Source: Chloroflexota bacterium (GTDB lineage Bacteria > Chloroflexota > Chloroflexia > Chloroflexales > Roseiflexaceae). Taken from it: a stretch of 64,000 bases of DNA. Below are positions 26,075-35,094 of the stretch, one piece after another. The notes beneath the pieces are model-generated. The model was not told the DNA's origin and did no database searches. It was given only the letters and a program-made list of their open reading frames with translations. Position 1 is the first letter of the stretch. Each line of letters starts with the position of its first letter. The stretch is from NCBI GenBank assembly GCA_013388755.1, contig JACAEQ010000052.1:23074-87073 (forward strand). The letters are read 5' to 3'. The position numbers were made by a program, and so were the translations under genes.

Positions 26075-27454
26075 ATGATTTCACTTTCCTATGACCCGGA
26101 TGCCGGTTCACTCTACTGGTACTTCACGGAGATCACCGAAGGCAGTACCGCGCTCGAAGGCGAGTGTGATGCGACCCTGCTGCTCGATGAGCACGGCCAG
26201 ATCATTGGTGCTGAACTGACACTTGATGAAAGTGTTGCCGCCGATGACCTGGCACTGGCGCTGGCGCATCCACAGGTGACCTACGATGCTGCTGCATATA
26301 CGCTTGCCGTCAGGCTGATTGCGGAAGAGCCCGCGATGGTGCAACCGCTCTCTGAGCCGGCCGTACTCGACTTCGACGGCGCTGAACGCCTGCAGGGGTT
26401 TGAACTCCAGCCGGCGGCGGCGTTTGATCTTGCTCATCGCCTTGACCATCTTGCCCCCTTTCTGATCGGCCTCGAAGACGAGACGGTTGTGGAGGAGACG
26501 AGCGGGACGGGTATGCCCGGCAGTGCGCCCGGCGCCGGCGTTCACGAGGCTTCCCCTGCCCCTCACGTTTCCGACCCGCACCGTGCCGGGTTCGTCGCAC
26601 TGATCGGGCGGCCGAATGTCGGCAAGTCCACCCTTCTCAACGTCCTCCTCGGTCAGAAAGTGGCAATCGTCTCACCCAGGCCGCAGACGACGCGCACCGC
26701 CATCCGTGGCATTCTTCATCGCCCTGATGCCCAGGTAGTGTTTGTGGACACGCCCGGCATCCATGAACCGCGCACGCGCCTCGGCGCCTACATGGTCGAA
26801 CAGGCGCGCCGGGCCATCCCTGATGCGGATGTCGTCTGTATGGTGGTGGACATTTCGGAAGCACCACGCCGGCTTGATGAGCGGATCGCGGCGCTGGTGC
26901 GTCGCGCACGCGCGCGGCGCATCCTTGTGCTCAACAAGATCGATCTACCGGTTGCGGCGGGAACTGATCATGTGCGCGCCTACCGTGCCCTCGCCCCATG
27001 GGACATGGAAGTGGCCGTCTCTGCCTTGCACCATCAGGGTATGGAAGCGTTGATCGACGAGATTGTTCGGCTTCTGCCCGCGGGGCCGCCACTCTACCCG
27101 GCAAATCAGGTCACCGACCAGAGCGAACGCGAACACGTCGCTGAACTGGTGCGCGAGCAGGTGTTGCGTTTCACGCAACAGGAAGTTCCACACGGTGTGG
27201 CTGTCGAAGTCGAGGAATGGGAAGAAAAAGAGAAAACCACCTATATCCGGCTGACGATTCTTGTAGAGCGCGAGTCGCAAAAAGCGATCTTGATTGGCGC
27301 GGGTGGCACCATGCTGAAGAAGATCGGCAGTGGCGCGCGCCGCAATATTGAGCGGGCGCTTGGCCGGCCGGTATACCTCGATCTCTGGATCAAAACGCGC
27401 GATCACTGGCGAGATGACCCGAACGCATTGCACTGGTTAGGGTATCGTGATTAG
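26075..27454 (+). CDS. era: GTPase Era with an N-terminal double DUF2283-like extension
   Basis: The product is 459 residues; Era is normally about 300. Residues about 175-459 are a complete Era: G1 GRPNVGKST, the switch region PRPQTTRTAIRG, G3 DTPGIHEPRTRLGAYM, G4 NKID, and a C-terminal KH domain (VEVEEWEEKEKTTYIRLTI, IGAGGTMLKKIGSGAR) for binding the 3' end of 16S rRNA during 30S maturation. Residues 1-165 are extra. ISLSYDPDAGSLYWYFTEI ... LDEHGQIIGAELTLDE matches the DUF2283 pattern, and VTYDAAAYTLAVRLIAEEP ... LDFDGAERLQGFELQ looks like a second, degenerate copy. A P/A/G-rich linker (GTGMPGSAPGAGVHE) joins them. The start at ATG 26075 has AGGAAG close upstream and the frame is continuous, so this is a true fusion. 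Confidence 0.9.
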   Translation: MISLSYDPDAGSLYWYFTEITEGSTALEGECDATLLLDEHGQIIGAELTLDESVAADDLALALAHPQVTYDAAAYTLAVRLIAEEPAMVQPLSEPAVLDFDGAERLQGFELQPAAAFDLAHRLDHLAPFLIGLEDETVVEETSGTGMPGSAPGAGVHEASPAPHVSDPHRAGFVALIGRPNVGKSTLLNVLLGQKVAIVSPRPQTTRTAIRGILHRPDAQVVFVDTPGIHEPRTRLGAYMVEQARRAIPDADVVCMVVDISEAPRRLDERIAALVRRARARRILVLNKIDLPVAAGTDHVRAYRALAPWDMEVAVSALHHQGMEALIDEIVRLLPAGPPLYPANQVTDQSEREHVAELVREQVLRFTQQEVPHGVAVEVEEWEEKEKTTYIRLTILVERESQKAILIGAGGTMLKKIGSGARRNIERALGRPVYLDLWIKTRDHWRDDPNALHWLGYRD

Positions 27455-27466
27455 AAAGAATCAGGA

Positions 27467-28897
27467 ATGGATCGTAAGTGGTGGGCGTTACTGGCCGTTT
27501 CGACCGGCGTGTTCATGAGCACCATTGATGGCTCGATCGTCAATATCGCGCTCAAAACATTGCAGGACTCATTCGGTGCCGGGTTGCACGAGGTTGAATG
27601 GGTCGTGCTCGCATACCTGCTGGGGATCACCTGCCTGTTGCCGAGCATGGGGCGCCTGGGCGACATGATCGGCAAGCGGAGCGTCTACCTGGCCGGGTTT
27701 GCCGTTTTCACCGTCAGTTCGGCGCTCTGCGGGCTGGCATGGAACATCAGCGCGCTGATTGCGTTTCGGGTGGTACAGGCGATCGGCGCGGCCATGATCC
27801 AGGGGGTCGGCGCGGCGCTGCTGGTGCAGTCCTTCCCGCCGACCGAACGCGGCCAGGCGCTGGGGTATATCGGCACGGCCGTCGCCGCCGGTATCCTCAT
27901 CGGTCCGGTGCTTGGCGGTGCGCTGATCACCGCAGTTGGCTGGCAGTCCATTTTTTATGTCAACATTCCTATCGGCATCGCGGCGATCGCGCTTTCATTA
28001 CGCGCGTTGCCGGCCGATCGCACCCGTACCACACAGCGGTTTGACCTGGTGGGCGCCGGGCTTCTGGCGCTCGGATTGTTCCTGGTGCTGCTGGCGCTGA
28101 CCGAAGGGCAGATCTGGGGCTCTGGTGACTGGCGTACTCTGGGGGCGCTGGGGGGTGGCCTGGTGTTGCTGGTCGTCTTCGTCCTGTGGGAGCGCCGCGC
28201 CGCAGCGCCAATGATCGAACTCGCCCTGTTTCGCAACGCGCCGTTCAGTTTCAGTCTCGTTGCCGCGTTCCTGATCTTTCTCTCCGGCGCGTTCAACTTT
28301 CTGCTGCTGCCATATTATCTGCAGAAGGCACTGAACTACACACCGCAACTTACCGGCCTGACATTGATCGCATCACCGATCGTGCTGTCGCTGGTGTCGC
28401 CGATCAGCGGGCGGTTGTCGGATCGCTTCGGGGCGCGCGGGTTAGGGATTGCCGGGTTGGCGCTGACGGCCCTCGGCCTGTGGAGCATGGCAACGTTGAC
28501 GACCACAAGCGCACAACTGGATGTCATACTGCGTCTGATACTGATTGGCGCTGGCTTTGGCCTCTTCCAGTCGCCCAACAACAGCCTCATCATGGGCAGC
28601 GTATCGCGCGCGTATCTGGGAATCGCCGGTAGCCTGCTGGCCGTGATGCGTACCCTCGGCCAGACGACCGGCGTCGCGATTGCTGGCGCTGTGTGGGCGG
28701 CGCGCGTGACGGCGGCAGCTGGCCAGAATTACGACCCGATCACCGCGGCGCCGCCAGATGCACTGGTCGCCGGGATGCATGATGCCATGCTGCTCGCGGC
28801 GCTTCTGGCGGCGCTGGCGATCATTCCGACACTGGTGCGAGGCCAGCCGTCGGGTGAACAGCAGGTTGAACCGGCGCCTGCTGCCCGGGCGCACTGA
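27467..28897 (+). CDS. MFS drug/proton antiporter, DHA2 (14-TM) type
   Basis: The product is 476 residues with about 14 hydrophobic segments. Motifs of the EmrB/QacA group: FMSTIDGSIVNIAL in TM1, WVVLAYLLGITCLLPSMGRLGDMIGKR (motif A loop), GAAMIQGVGAALLVQSFPPTERGQALGY and the motif C-like GTAVAAGILIGPVLGGALI. It exports small toxic molecules in exchange for protons. No membrane-fusion partner or regulator of the TetR/MarR type is adjacent. It starts 12 bases after era and may be co-transcribed with it. Confidence 0.9.
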   Translation: MDRKWWALLAVSTGVFMSTIDGSIVNIALKTLQDSFGAGLHEVEWVVLAYLLGITCLLPSMGRLGDMIGKRSVYLAGFAVFTVSSALCGLAWNISALIAFRVVQAIGAAMIQGVGAALLVQSFPPTERGQALGYIGTAVAAGILIGPVLGGALITAVGWQSIFYVNIPIGIAAIALSLRALPADRTRTTQRFDLVGAGLLALGLFLVLLALTEGQIWGSGDWRTLGALGGGLVLLVVFVLWERRAAAPMIELALFRNAPFSFSLVAAFLIFLSGAFNFLLLPYYLQKALNYTPQLTGLTLIASPIVLSLVSPISGRLSDRFGARGLGIAGLALTALGLWSMATLTTTSAQLDVILRLILIGAGFGLFQSPNNSLIMGSVSRAYLGIAGSLLAVMRTLGQTTGVAIAGAVWAARVTAAAGQNYDPITAAPPDALVAGMHDAMLLAALLAALAIIPTLVRGQPSGEQQVEPAPAARAH

Positions 28898-29114
28898 TGT
28901 GAGGAAGTATCACAGCCGATCAGCGCAGCCGCAAAAGACATCCCGCGCCATCCGGGCAACGTAGAGATCAATACCATCCACCCACCTGCGGATGTACCGG
29001 CGAGTGGTAGGATGTTTCACCTATAGACCCTGCTGGTTTGCGCTGCTATACTGCCGGTAGTAGAAAGCGGCGCCGCACTGCCGGGCCGAAGCCACGACGA
29101 AGGAGAGGAACACG

Positions 29115-29234
29115 ATGACGGCTTTGCTCATTGCTGCCGCAGTTGCACTAATTGCGCTGGCAGCGCGCCGCGCCGCCTTGCAGCCGCAGATGCGCACGGT
29201 TCCGGTGCGCGCGCGCCATCCGCGTCACCGGTAA
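29115..29234 (+). CDS. small single-pass membrane protein (39 residues), unknown
   Basis: A short frame with an excellent ribosome-binding site (GAAGGAGAGG, 29099-29108) encodes MTALLIAAAVALIALAARRA and a basic C-terminal tail rich in Arg/His. One membrane helix with a cytoplasmic basic tail is predicted. It is followed 19 bases later by a strong hairpin-T terminator, which supports a real transcription unit. No homolog is recognised. Confidence 0.55.
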   Translation: MTALLIAAAVALIALAARRAALQPQMRTVPVRARHPRHR

Positions 29235-29252
29235 CGGGCCACGCTGAATCAG

Positions 29253-29296
29253 AAGGGCGATGATGCCGTTGCGCATCACCGCCCTTTCTTGTTTTT
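29253..29296. terminator. Rho-independent terminator, bidirectional
   Basis: AAGGGCG-A-TGATGC pairs with GCATCA-C-CGCCCTT around a six-base loop and is followed by TTCTTGTTTTT. It lies between the small gene (plus) and the end of panE (minus), so it can serve both. Confidence 0.75.
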
Positions 29297-29306
29297 CGCC
29301 GCACCA

Positions 29307-30287
29307 TTACCTGCTCGTCACTGTCTGTTCCAGTAACTTGACCGCGGCATAGATGGCGTCAATATGCGGCGTCGGTACATCTACCAGCCGGCCAAGCTCT
29401 GCAACCGCGCCAACCAGTGCATCCACCTCCGTCGCTCGCCCGGCCTCAATATCCTGCAACATTGATGTCTTGTGCGCGCCAACCTGTTCCGCGCCAGCAA
29501 TCCGCTGGTCGATCGTGATGCCGAACGATATGCCCAGGCGCTCGGCCACGGCCTGCCCTTCAGCCATCATTGCGGCGATCAGCGCGCGCGCCTGTGGATG
29601 GCGGCATATGTCAATCAGCGTGGCGCGTGTGAGCGCGCTCACCGGGTTGAATGCCAGGTTTCCCCACAGTTTGATCCAGATGTCGCTGCGGATGCGGGGG
29701 CGCACCGGCGCTTTGAGGCCAGCGCGCGCCAGCACCTGCGACAGGCGGTGCACCCGTTCGCTCCTCGTGCCGTCGAGCTCGCCGAGGGTAAAGCGATCGC
29801 CCTCGATATGCCGCACGATCCCGGGCGCTTCCAGTTCGGTTGCCGGATAGACCACGCAGCCAATGATGCGTTCAGTTTCGATATGCGCTGCAATGACCCC
29901 ATCCGGATCGACCGACTCGATGCGCCGGCCTTCGAATGGCCCGCCGTGGTGCTGAAAGTACCACCAGGGGATACCATTCTGCGCCGGCACAACCATGGTG
30001 GTTTCGTGATACAACGCGCGCAACGTGGGCGCCACCGCCGCCAGCTGGTGAGCCTTGACCGCGACAATCACGACATCGTGCGCTCCCGCTGCGACCATAT
30101 CGTCAGTGGCGAGGGCCGGTACTGCCGTCACGGTGGAACCGTCGGACCCTATCAGGGTTACGCCGCGCTCGCGGATGGCCGCCAGGTTCGCGCCGCGCGC
30201 GATGAGTGTGACGTGCTCGCCGGCAAGCGCCAGTCGCGCGCCGAGGTACCCGCCGATCGAACCGGCTCCGACAATGCAGATGTTCAT
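29307..30287 (-). CDS. panE: 2-dehydropantoate 2-reductase (ketopantoate reductase)
   Basis: The product is 326 residues, typical length. The N-terminal NADP-binding motif is ICIVGAGSIGGYLGARLA, followed by VIVAVKAHQL carrying the family Lys, PAQNGIPWWYF, and the C-terminal WIKLWGNLAFNPVSALTRATL block with the catalytic Lys/Asn region. It reduces ketopantoate to pantoate on the way to pantothenate. It is the last gene of an operon acyl-CoA synthetase - coaA - panE (12 bases after coaA), so pantoate supply, pantothenate phosphorylation and CoA use are transcribed together. Some homologs reduce other 2-oxoacids. Confidence 0.88.
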   Translation of the reverse strand: MNICIVGAGSIGGYLGARLALAGEHVTLIARGANLAAIRERGVTLIGSDGSTVTAVPALATDDMVAAGAHDVVIVAVKAHQLAAVAPTLRALYHETTMVVPAQNGIPWWYFQHHGGPFEGRRIESVDPDGVIAAHIETERIIGCVVYPATELEAPGIVRHIEGDRFTLGELDGTRSERVHRLSQVLARAGLKAPVRPRIRSDIWIKLWGNLAFNPVSALTRATLIDICRHPQARALIAAMMAEGQAVAERLGISFGITIDQRIAGAEQVGAHKTSMLQDIEAGRATEVDALVGAVAELGRLVDVPTPHIDAIYAAVKLLEQTVTSR

Positions 30288-30299
30288 GCTCTGTTCTTT

Positions 30300-31271
30300 C
30301 TACAACCGGCGCAGGCGTATGCGTTCGAGCGTATGATCGGCCCCCTTTTCGAGGATTAGATGCGCGCGCTCGCGGGTCGGCAGAATATTGGCGCGCAGGT
30401 TCACACCGTTGATTTCGCGCCAGATGCGCCGCGCGGTTGCCATCGCCTCGTCACGTGTCAGGTCACCATAGCGCCGGAAGTATGAATCAGGGTTGCGGAA
30501 CGCAGTCTCGCGCAGCCGCAGAAAGCGCTCGATGTACCATTGCTCCAGCAGTTCTTCGCCCGCATCAACATAAATCGTAAAGTCAAAGAAGTCGGAGACC
30601 ACCAGGCGCGACACCTTCCCCGAACGATCACTGCCGCGCTGGAGGACGTTCAGCCCTTCGACGATCAGGATGTCGGGGCGTTCGACCAGTTGATATTCAC
30701 CAGGAACGATATCATACACCAGATGTGAATAGTGCGGCACCCGCAGGAGTGGCGCACCCGACTTGACATCGGCCATGAACTTGAGCAGGTGGCGACGATT
30801 GTAACTCTCGGGAAAGCCCTTGCGGTGCATGATGCCGCGTTCCTGAAGGACCCGGTTCGGATAGAGAAAGCCGTCGGTCGTCACCAGCGCCACTGACGGC
30901 CTGCCCGGCAGGTACGCCAGCAAGGTCTGCAGAATACGCGCCGTGGTGCTCTTGCCGACGGCGACGCTCCCGGCGATCGCTATCACATACGGAATGTGAT
31001 CCTCGTGACCGCCGCCGAGGAACTGCGCGCGGCGACGATCGAGCTCCTGTGCCGCAGCCGTGTAGATCTGCAACAGGCGCGTGAGCGGCAGATAGATATC
31101 CGCTACTTCATCGAGTGCAACCCGATCGCCGAGGCTGCGCAGCATTGCCAGCTCGTCTTCGGTGAGCGGCAGCGGCATGCCGTTGCGCAGCCCGGCCCAC
31201 TCGGCTCGGTTGAAACTCACGTATGGCGTCGAAGGAAGATCGGCAGGCACAGGACGTGTGAGCACCGACAT
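30300..31271 (-). CDS. coaA: type I pantothenate kinase
   Basis: The product is 323 residues. P-loop [14 protein letters not shown] is preceded by PYVIAIA; further CoaA blocks are [42 protein letters not shown], and the C-terminal [25 protein letters not shown]. This is the feedback-regulated bacterial enzyme, unrelated in fold to CoaX at 23537. It follows the acyl-CoA synthetase with TGATATG spacing and so is likely coupled to it. Confidence 0.93.
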   Translation of the reverse strand: MSVLTRPVPADLPSTPYVSFNRAEWAGLRNGMPLPLTEDELAMLRSLGDRVALDEVADIYLPLTRLLQIYTAAAQELDRRRAQFLGGGHEDHIPYVIAIAGSVAVGKSTTARILQTLLAYLPGRPSVALVTTDGFLYPNRVLQERGIMHRKGFPESYNRRHLLKFMADVKSGAPLLRVPHYSHLVYDIVPGEYQLVERPDILIVEGLNVLQRGSDRSGKVSRLVVSDFFDFTIYVDAGEELLEQWYIERFLRLRETAFRNPDSYFRRYGDLTRDEAMATARRIWREINGVNLRANILPTRERAHLILEKGADHTLERIRLRRL

Positions 31272-31272
31272 A

Positions 31273-32787
31273 TCAGCGATCAGCCCCGGTTAATCCCAGC
31301 GTCTGCGCCATGGTGATTCGCTGCAACTTGCCGGTTGCACCCCGCGGGATCTCCGGCAGAATATGAATGACGCGCGGTACTTTGAAGTCGGCGAGCGCGG
31401 CGGCGCAATGATCGCGTAGCTCGCGCTCGGTCGCTTCGGCGCGTAACACCACCGCCGCGTGCACTTCTTCGCCGAGGGTGCGGTGGGGCACGGCGAACGC
31501 GATGGCCTCGGCGACCGCCGGGTGTCGCAGTAACACGTCATCTATCTCGAGCGGCGAGATCTTTTCACCGCCACGGTTGATCAATTCCTTCAGCCGGCCC
31601 GTGAGCCACAGGTAGCCATTTTCGTCAAGGTACCCCTGGTCACCGGTGCGGAACCACCCGCTGGCAAAGGCCGCCGCTGTTGCTGCCGGGTTATTCTCAT
31701 AGCCGTCGAATACGCTCGGGCCGCGCACCGCGACTTCGCCACGCTCGCCGTGCGCCAGCATCGTGCCCAGTTCGTCGAGGATCGCAACATCAACGCCAAC
31801 ACCATAGCCGACCGACCCGGCATGGTGTGGCAACGGCGGCAGCGGATTCGTGGTCATCTGGTGGCTGGCCTCGGTCATCCCATACGACTCGAGTACCGGC
31901 GCGCCAAAGACCGCCTCAAGCCGTTCCAGCACAACCGGTGGCAGTGGCGCGCTACTTGAACGGATGAAGCGCAATGGTGTGGCGCGGATCACCTCGGCGT
32001 GGCGGTCGGCGCGCGCCAGCAGCATCTGGTGCATCGTCGGTACCGCCGAGAACCATGTCGGGCGGAAGGCGGTCAGCCAGCTCCAGAACCGCAACGCATC
32101 GAAACCGGGTGGGATGACCACTGTGCCGCCGGAGGCCAGCGGTGCCAGCAGGGTAGCGACGATTCCGTGAATATGGAACAGTGGCATTACACAGAGCGCC
32201 GTGTCGGCAGGTGTCAACTGGTAGGCGCCGGTGATGTTGCGCGCTGACGCGACAAGGTTGCGCTGGCGCAATGGCACGCGCTTGGGCCGGCTGGTCGTGC
32301 CGCTGGTGTGCAGGATCAGGGCCACGTCGTCAGGCTGCGGCATCGTGAGGGGCTGTGGCGCGCGGCCGCCGCGCTCGAGCGCCAGATGGAGTTCACCATC
32401 AGTGCCCACCGCTGCGACAATAATCGTCATGCCGGGCGGGGCGGCCGCGCGCGCCGCTTCCATGCCGTCCGGCGGCACGATCAATGTCGTTGCACGCGTA
32501 TCTTCAAAATAGAAGGCGAATCCCTCGGCACGATACTTCGGGTTGAGCGGCGCAGCAGTGGCACACGTTGCCGCCGCCAGAAAGCTCAATGCCATCTCCG
32601 GGCCATTACTGAGCGCAATCGCCACACGCTCGCCACGACCGACACCGGATGCCGCAAGTTGTGCGGCCAGTTCGGTCACATGGGTGCGCAAGCGTCCGTG
32701 GGTGAGCGCCGGGCGATCCGGCGCGAGGAGTGCCGGCGCCGTGGCCTCCCCAACCGTCAGCAGATCAGATAGAGTATGCAACGACAA
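31273..32787 (-). CDS. AMP-dependent acyl-CoA synthetase/ligase
   Basis: The product is 504 residues. The adenylate-forming signature [22 protein letters not shown] is slightly altered from the usual T-S/T-G-T-T-G-x-P-K (Gly replaced by Ser). Other blocks: [59 protein letters not shown] and the catalytic C-terminal Lys in [13 protein letters not shown]. Length and the short N-terminus resemble the oxalyl/small-acyl CoA ligase group more than long-chain FadD, but the substrate is uncertain. No ATG is available; TTG 32787 with GGAAGGA upstream is the best start. It heads the operon with coaA and panE. Confidence 0.85.
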   Translation of the reverse strand: MSLHTLSDLLTVGEATAPALLAPDRPALTHGRLRTHVTELAAQLAASGVGRGERVAIALSNGPEMALSFLAAATCATAAPLNPKYRAEGFAFYFEDTRATTLIVPPDGMEAARAAAPPGMTIIVAAVGTDGELHLALERGGRAPQPLTMPQPDDVALILHTSGTTSRPKRVPLRQRNLVASARNITGAYQLTPADTALCVMPLFHIHGIVATLLAPLASGGTVVIPPGFDALRFWSWLTAFRPTWFSAVPTMHQMLLARADRHAEVIRATPLRFIRSSSAPLPPVVLERLEAVFGAPVLESYGMTEASHQMTTNPLPPLPHHAGSVGYGVGVDVAILDELGTMLAHGERGEVAVRGPSVFDGYENNPAATAAAFASGWFRTGDQGYLDENGYLWLTGRLKELINRGGEKISPLEIDDVLLRHPAVAEAIAFAVPHRTLGEEVHAAVVLRAEATERELRDHCAAALADFKVPRVIHILPEIPRGATGKLQRITMAQTLGLTGADR

Positions 32788-33395
32788 GGTGGCTCTGTCC
32801 TTCCCGGTGTGATTGTTTCAGCGCATGGGTCGCCGTGTGCATGTCAGGGCGCATCTGTTCACCGCCAGGATCGCCGGTGGAGCGCGATCGATCGCCACAA
32901 CCGCCGGCGACAACATCCGCAGCGGCAAACGGAACTGCCGCCGGCAGGACCGCCGGACGTGTGAACGGGTACGCCGGGCCGCGCCATTATACCGCTTTCA
33001 GGAGACAGTATGCTACAATGTGCCACATTGTGCTGCACGATGATTGCACGGGGCAAAACGCTTGATCCGTCAGTGACACGACGCACGCGGCGGCGTACCA
33101 GCAGGGTGGCCTGGTGGGCGGCACGCTCTCCAGGGTCAATCATCCGCCAGTGGGACGGCCGTCGCAACGCGGAAAAGAACGCCGTCCCGCCGGCGGACGG
33201 GCCCTGGCATGCGCCCGGCTGGCCGATTGCGTGCATGACCGCGTAACTCCAGTCAGTGACACGACGTATGCGGTGGAGGGCGTGGAGCGCCGGGTACCGC
33301 GTGAGTCGTGCCGGCGATAGCTGTTGCGGCGTCATGAAGACGGAACAATCTCCAACCTGTCATCACGCAATCTGCAATCGGCCTGGAGTGTCGCC
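32788..33395. other. intergenic gap between divergent genes, containing a family B repeat
   Basis: About 600 bases between the leftward acyl-CoA synthetase and the rightward glycosyltransferase. No gene is credible. It contains the family B copy at 33072-33268 and, at its right side (33253 onward), the beginning of a second B copy (GTGACACGACGTATGCGGTGG). Confidence 0.5.
33072..33268. repeat. family B repeat, copy 1
   Basis: About 190 bases beginning GACACGACGCACGCGG and including GGCGTACCAGCAGGGTGGCC, then GCGCCCGGCTGGCCGATTG and ACTCCAGTCA. It closely matches 34760-34936 and 63603-63780. Confidence 0.75.
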
Positions 33396-34721
33396 ATGAG
33401 CCAGCGCCAGTCACATGCCTTGCGCGTCGCCATGCTCGCGCGCGTGGTGTTTCCGCTCCACGGATTTGGCGGCATCGAACGGCATGTGTTTCACCTGACA
33501 ACGCACCTGGCGCGGCTCGGGGTGCGGGTGACACTGTATGTGCAGACACCGCGAACGCCAGCGGCACGTGAGCAGGCGCCGGTACCGGCGGCCACCGCCG
33601 CTGATGCATTGCCTGGCCTCGCGCGCGTAATCACGCTGCGGTATGATCATACTTCGCCCATCCTGCGGCCGGACTCGATTCTCGGTCGGCAGATCAACTA
33701 TCCCTGGTATTCATGGCAACTGGGCCGGATGGTTGCCGGCGCGGCGCGGTGCGGCGCGTACGATATTGTTCACGCCCAGGGGTTGTGCGCGCTCGGCTAT
33801 GGCTGGATCCGCAATCGCGACCCGTTGTTGCGCCAGGTGCCGTTCATCGCCAATCCGCACGGCCTGGAAGAATACCGCACGCCTGACCGGCGCAAATGGC
33901 TGGCCTATGCCCCGTTCCGCGCGCTCTACTCATATGGGACGCGTTGCGCGGACCGGGCCATTGCAACCGATGCCTGCACGCGCGATGACGTGCCGCGCTA
34001 TCTCGGCGTCGATCCGGCGAAGGTTGTGGTGATCCCCAGCGCCATTGATGCCGATGAATGCCTCGCGCCGGTGCATGACGCCGTGCGCGCGGCATTGCGC
34101 CGGCGATTCCGCCTGGATGCGGCGAGCCCGGCGTTTCTCAGCGTCGGGCGGCTGGAGCGCAATAAAGGGTACCATGTGCTGATCGAGGCGCTCGCCCGGC
34201 TGCGCGACCGTCTGCCGCCGGGGTGGCGCTGGTACCTGGTGGGTGAGGGCAAGGAGCGCGCTGCACTTGAACAGCAGGCACGCCAGGCCGGTATGGCTGA
34301 ACGGGTCGTGTTTGCGGGGCGGCTGAGCGATGCCGAATTGCACAACCTGTACGAAGAGGTTGATCTGGTCATTCATCCAACGCTCTATGAAGGATCGTCG
34401 CTGGTCACCCTGGAAGGGATGATTCACCGGCGCCCGATCGTCGCATCAGCAGCCGGCGGCATCCCCGACAAAGTGTTCAACGGGCGCAACGGCTACCTGG
34501 CGCGCCCTGGGGATGCTGCTGATCTGGCGGCGAAGATTGCGCTTGCGCTGGAGCAACGTGACCGCTGGCCGCTGTGGGGCGATGAGAGTGTGCGGATCGT
34601 GCGCGAAACCTTCGACTGGCCGGTTGTTGCACGCCGGACGAAGCAAGAGTATGAGCGGATGATTGACCAGCGCTCAGTGCTCGCGTCATCTACCCGACCG
34701 TCGTCAGATACCCGGCGCTGA
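33396..34721 (+). CDS. family 4 glycosyltransferase
   Basis: Start taken at ATG 33396 (MSQRQSHALRVAMLARVVFP) with GGAG nine bases upstream. The product is 441 residues. A GT-B fold: N-terminal acceptor side VFPLHGFGGIERHVFHLTTHLARLG, and C-terminal donor side FLSVGRLERNKGYHVLIEALARL, VVFAGRLSDAELHNLYEEVDLVIHPTLYEGSSLVTLEGM, with the E-x7-E motif (EGSSLVTLE). It probably transfers a nucleotide-activated sugar in exopolysaccharide or glycolipid synthesis. It sits alone between repeat clusters; the next gene is an envelope-type deacetylase fusion. Confidence 0.9.
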   Translation: MSQRQSHALRVAMLARVVFPLHGFGGIERHVFHLTTHLARLGVRVTLYVQTPRTPAAREQAPVPAATAADALPGLARVITLRYDHTSPILRPDSILGRQINYPWYSWQLGRMVAGAARCGAYDIVHAQGLCALGYGWIRNRDPLLRQVPFIANPHGLEEYRTPDRRKWLAYAPFRALYSYGTRCADRAIATDACTRDDVPRYLGVDPAKVVVIPSAIDADECLAPVHDAVRAALRRRFRLDAASPAFLSVGRLERNKGYHVLIEALARLRDRLPPGWRWYLVGEGKERAALEQQARQAGMAERVVFAGRLSDAELHNLYEEVDLVIHPTLYEGSSLVTLEGMIHRRPIVASAAGGIPDKVFNGRNGYLARPGDAADLAAKIALALEQRDRWPLWGDESVRIVRETFDWPVVARRTKQEYERMIDQRSVLASSTRPSSDTRR

Positions 34722-34751
34722 TGAACATTCCGTATGAAAACCAGCACCTTT

Positions 34752-35066
34752 CAACTGTTACGACGTCCGCGGTGGCGTACCAGCAGGGGGGCCTGGCGGG
34801 CGGCACGCCCTCTCGAGATAATCATCCGGTGGCGGGACGGCGGTCGCAACGCGGAACAGAACACCGTCCCGCCAGCGGACGGGCATCGGCATTCGCCCGG
34901 CTGGTCGATTGTGCGCGTGACCGCGTCACTCCAGTCACATAAGGCGTTATGCACCGCACAGCCCCCCGCCTGAGCTCCCCCGCCGGGGGGAGGAGTCGGA
35001 CTCCCTCACCCGGCGGAGGAGGGCCGGGGTGGGGGTGGCGGGCGTATGTGAAACGTATCGGGTTTC
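34752..35066. mobile_element. composite B+C repeat element, copy 1
   Basis: Family B (34760-34936) runs directly into a family C core (CATAAGGCGTTATGCACCGCACAG, then C/G hairpins) ending in TGTGAAACGTATC near 35049-35061. The left end CACCTTTCAACTG resembles the family C terminus CAATACCTTTCA, so the composite may be a longer relative of family C. The same B-C junction is repeated at 63780. It fills the gap before the CHAT-like gene. Confidence 0.6.
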
Positions 35067-35094
35067 ATTGTTCATCTTCATAAGGCGAGCATCT

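Noticed and set aside
29472..30359. 295-codon plus-strand open frame opposite panE and the end of coaA
   Set aside because: Antisense shadow; panE has all family motifs.
33010..33320. Two plus-strand short frames between the acyl-CoA synthetase and the glycosyltransferase
   Set aside because: They lie within the family B repeat, and their products match only other copies of that repeat.
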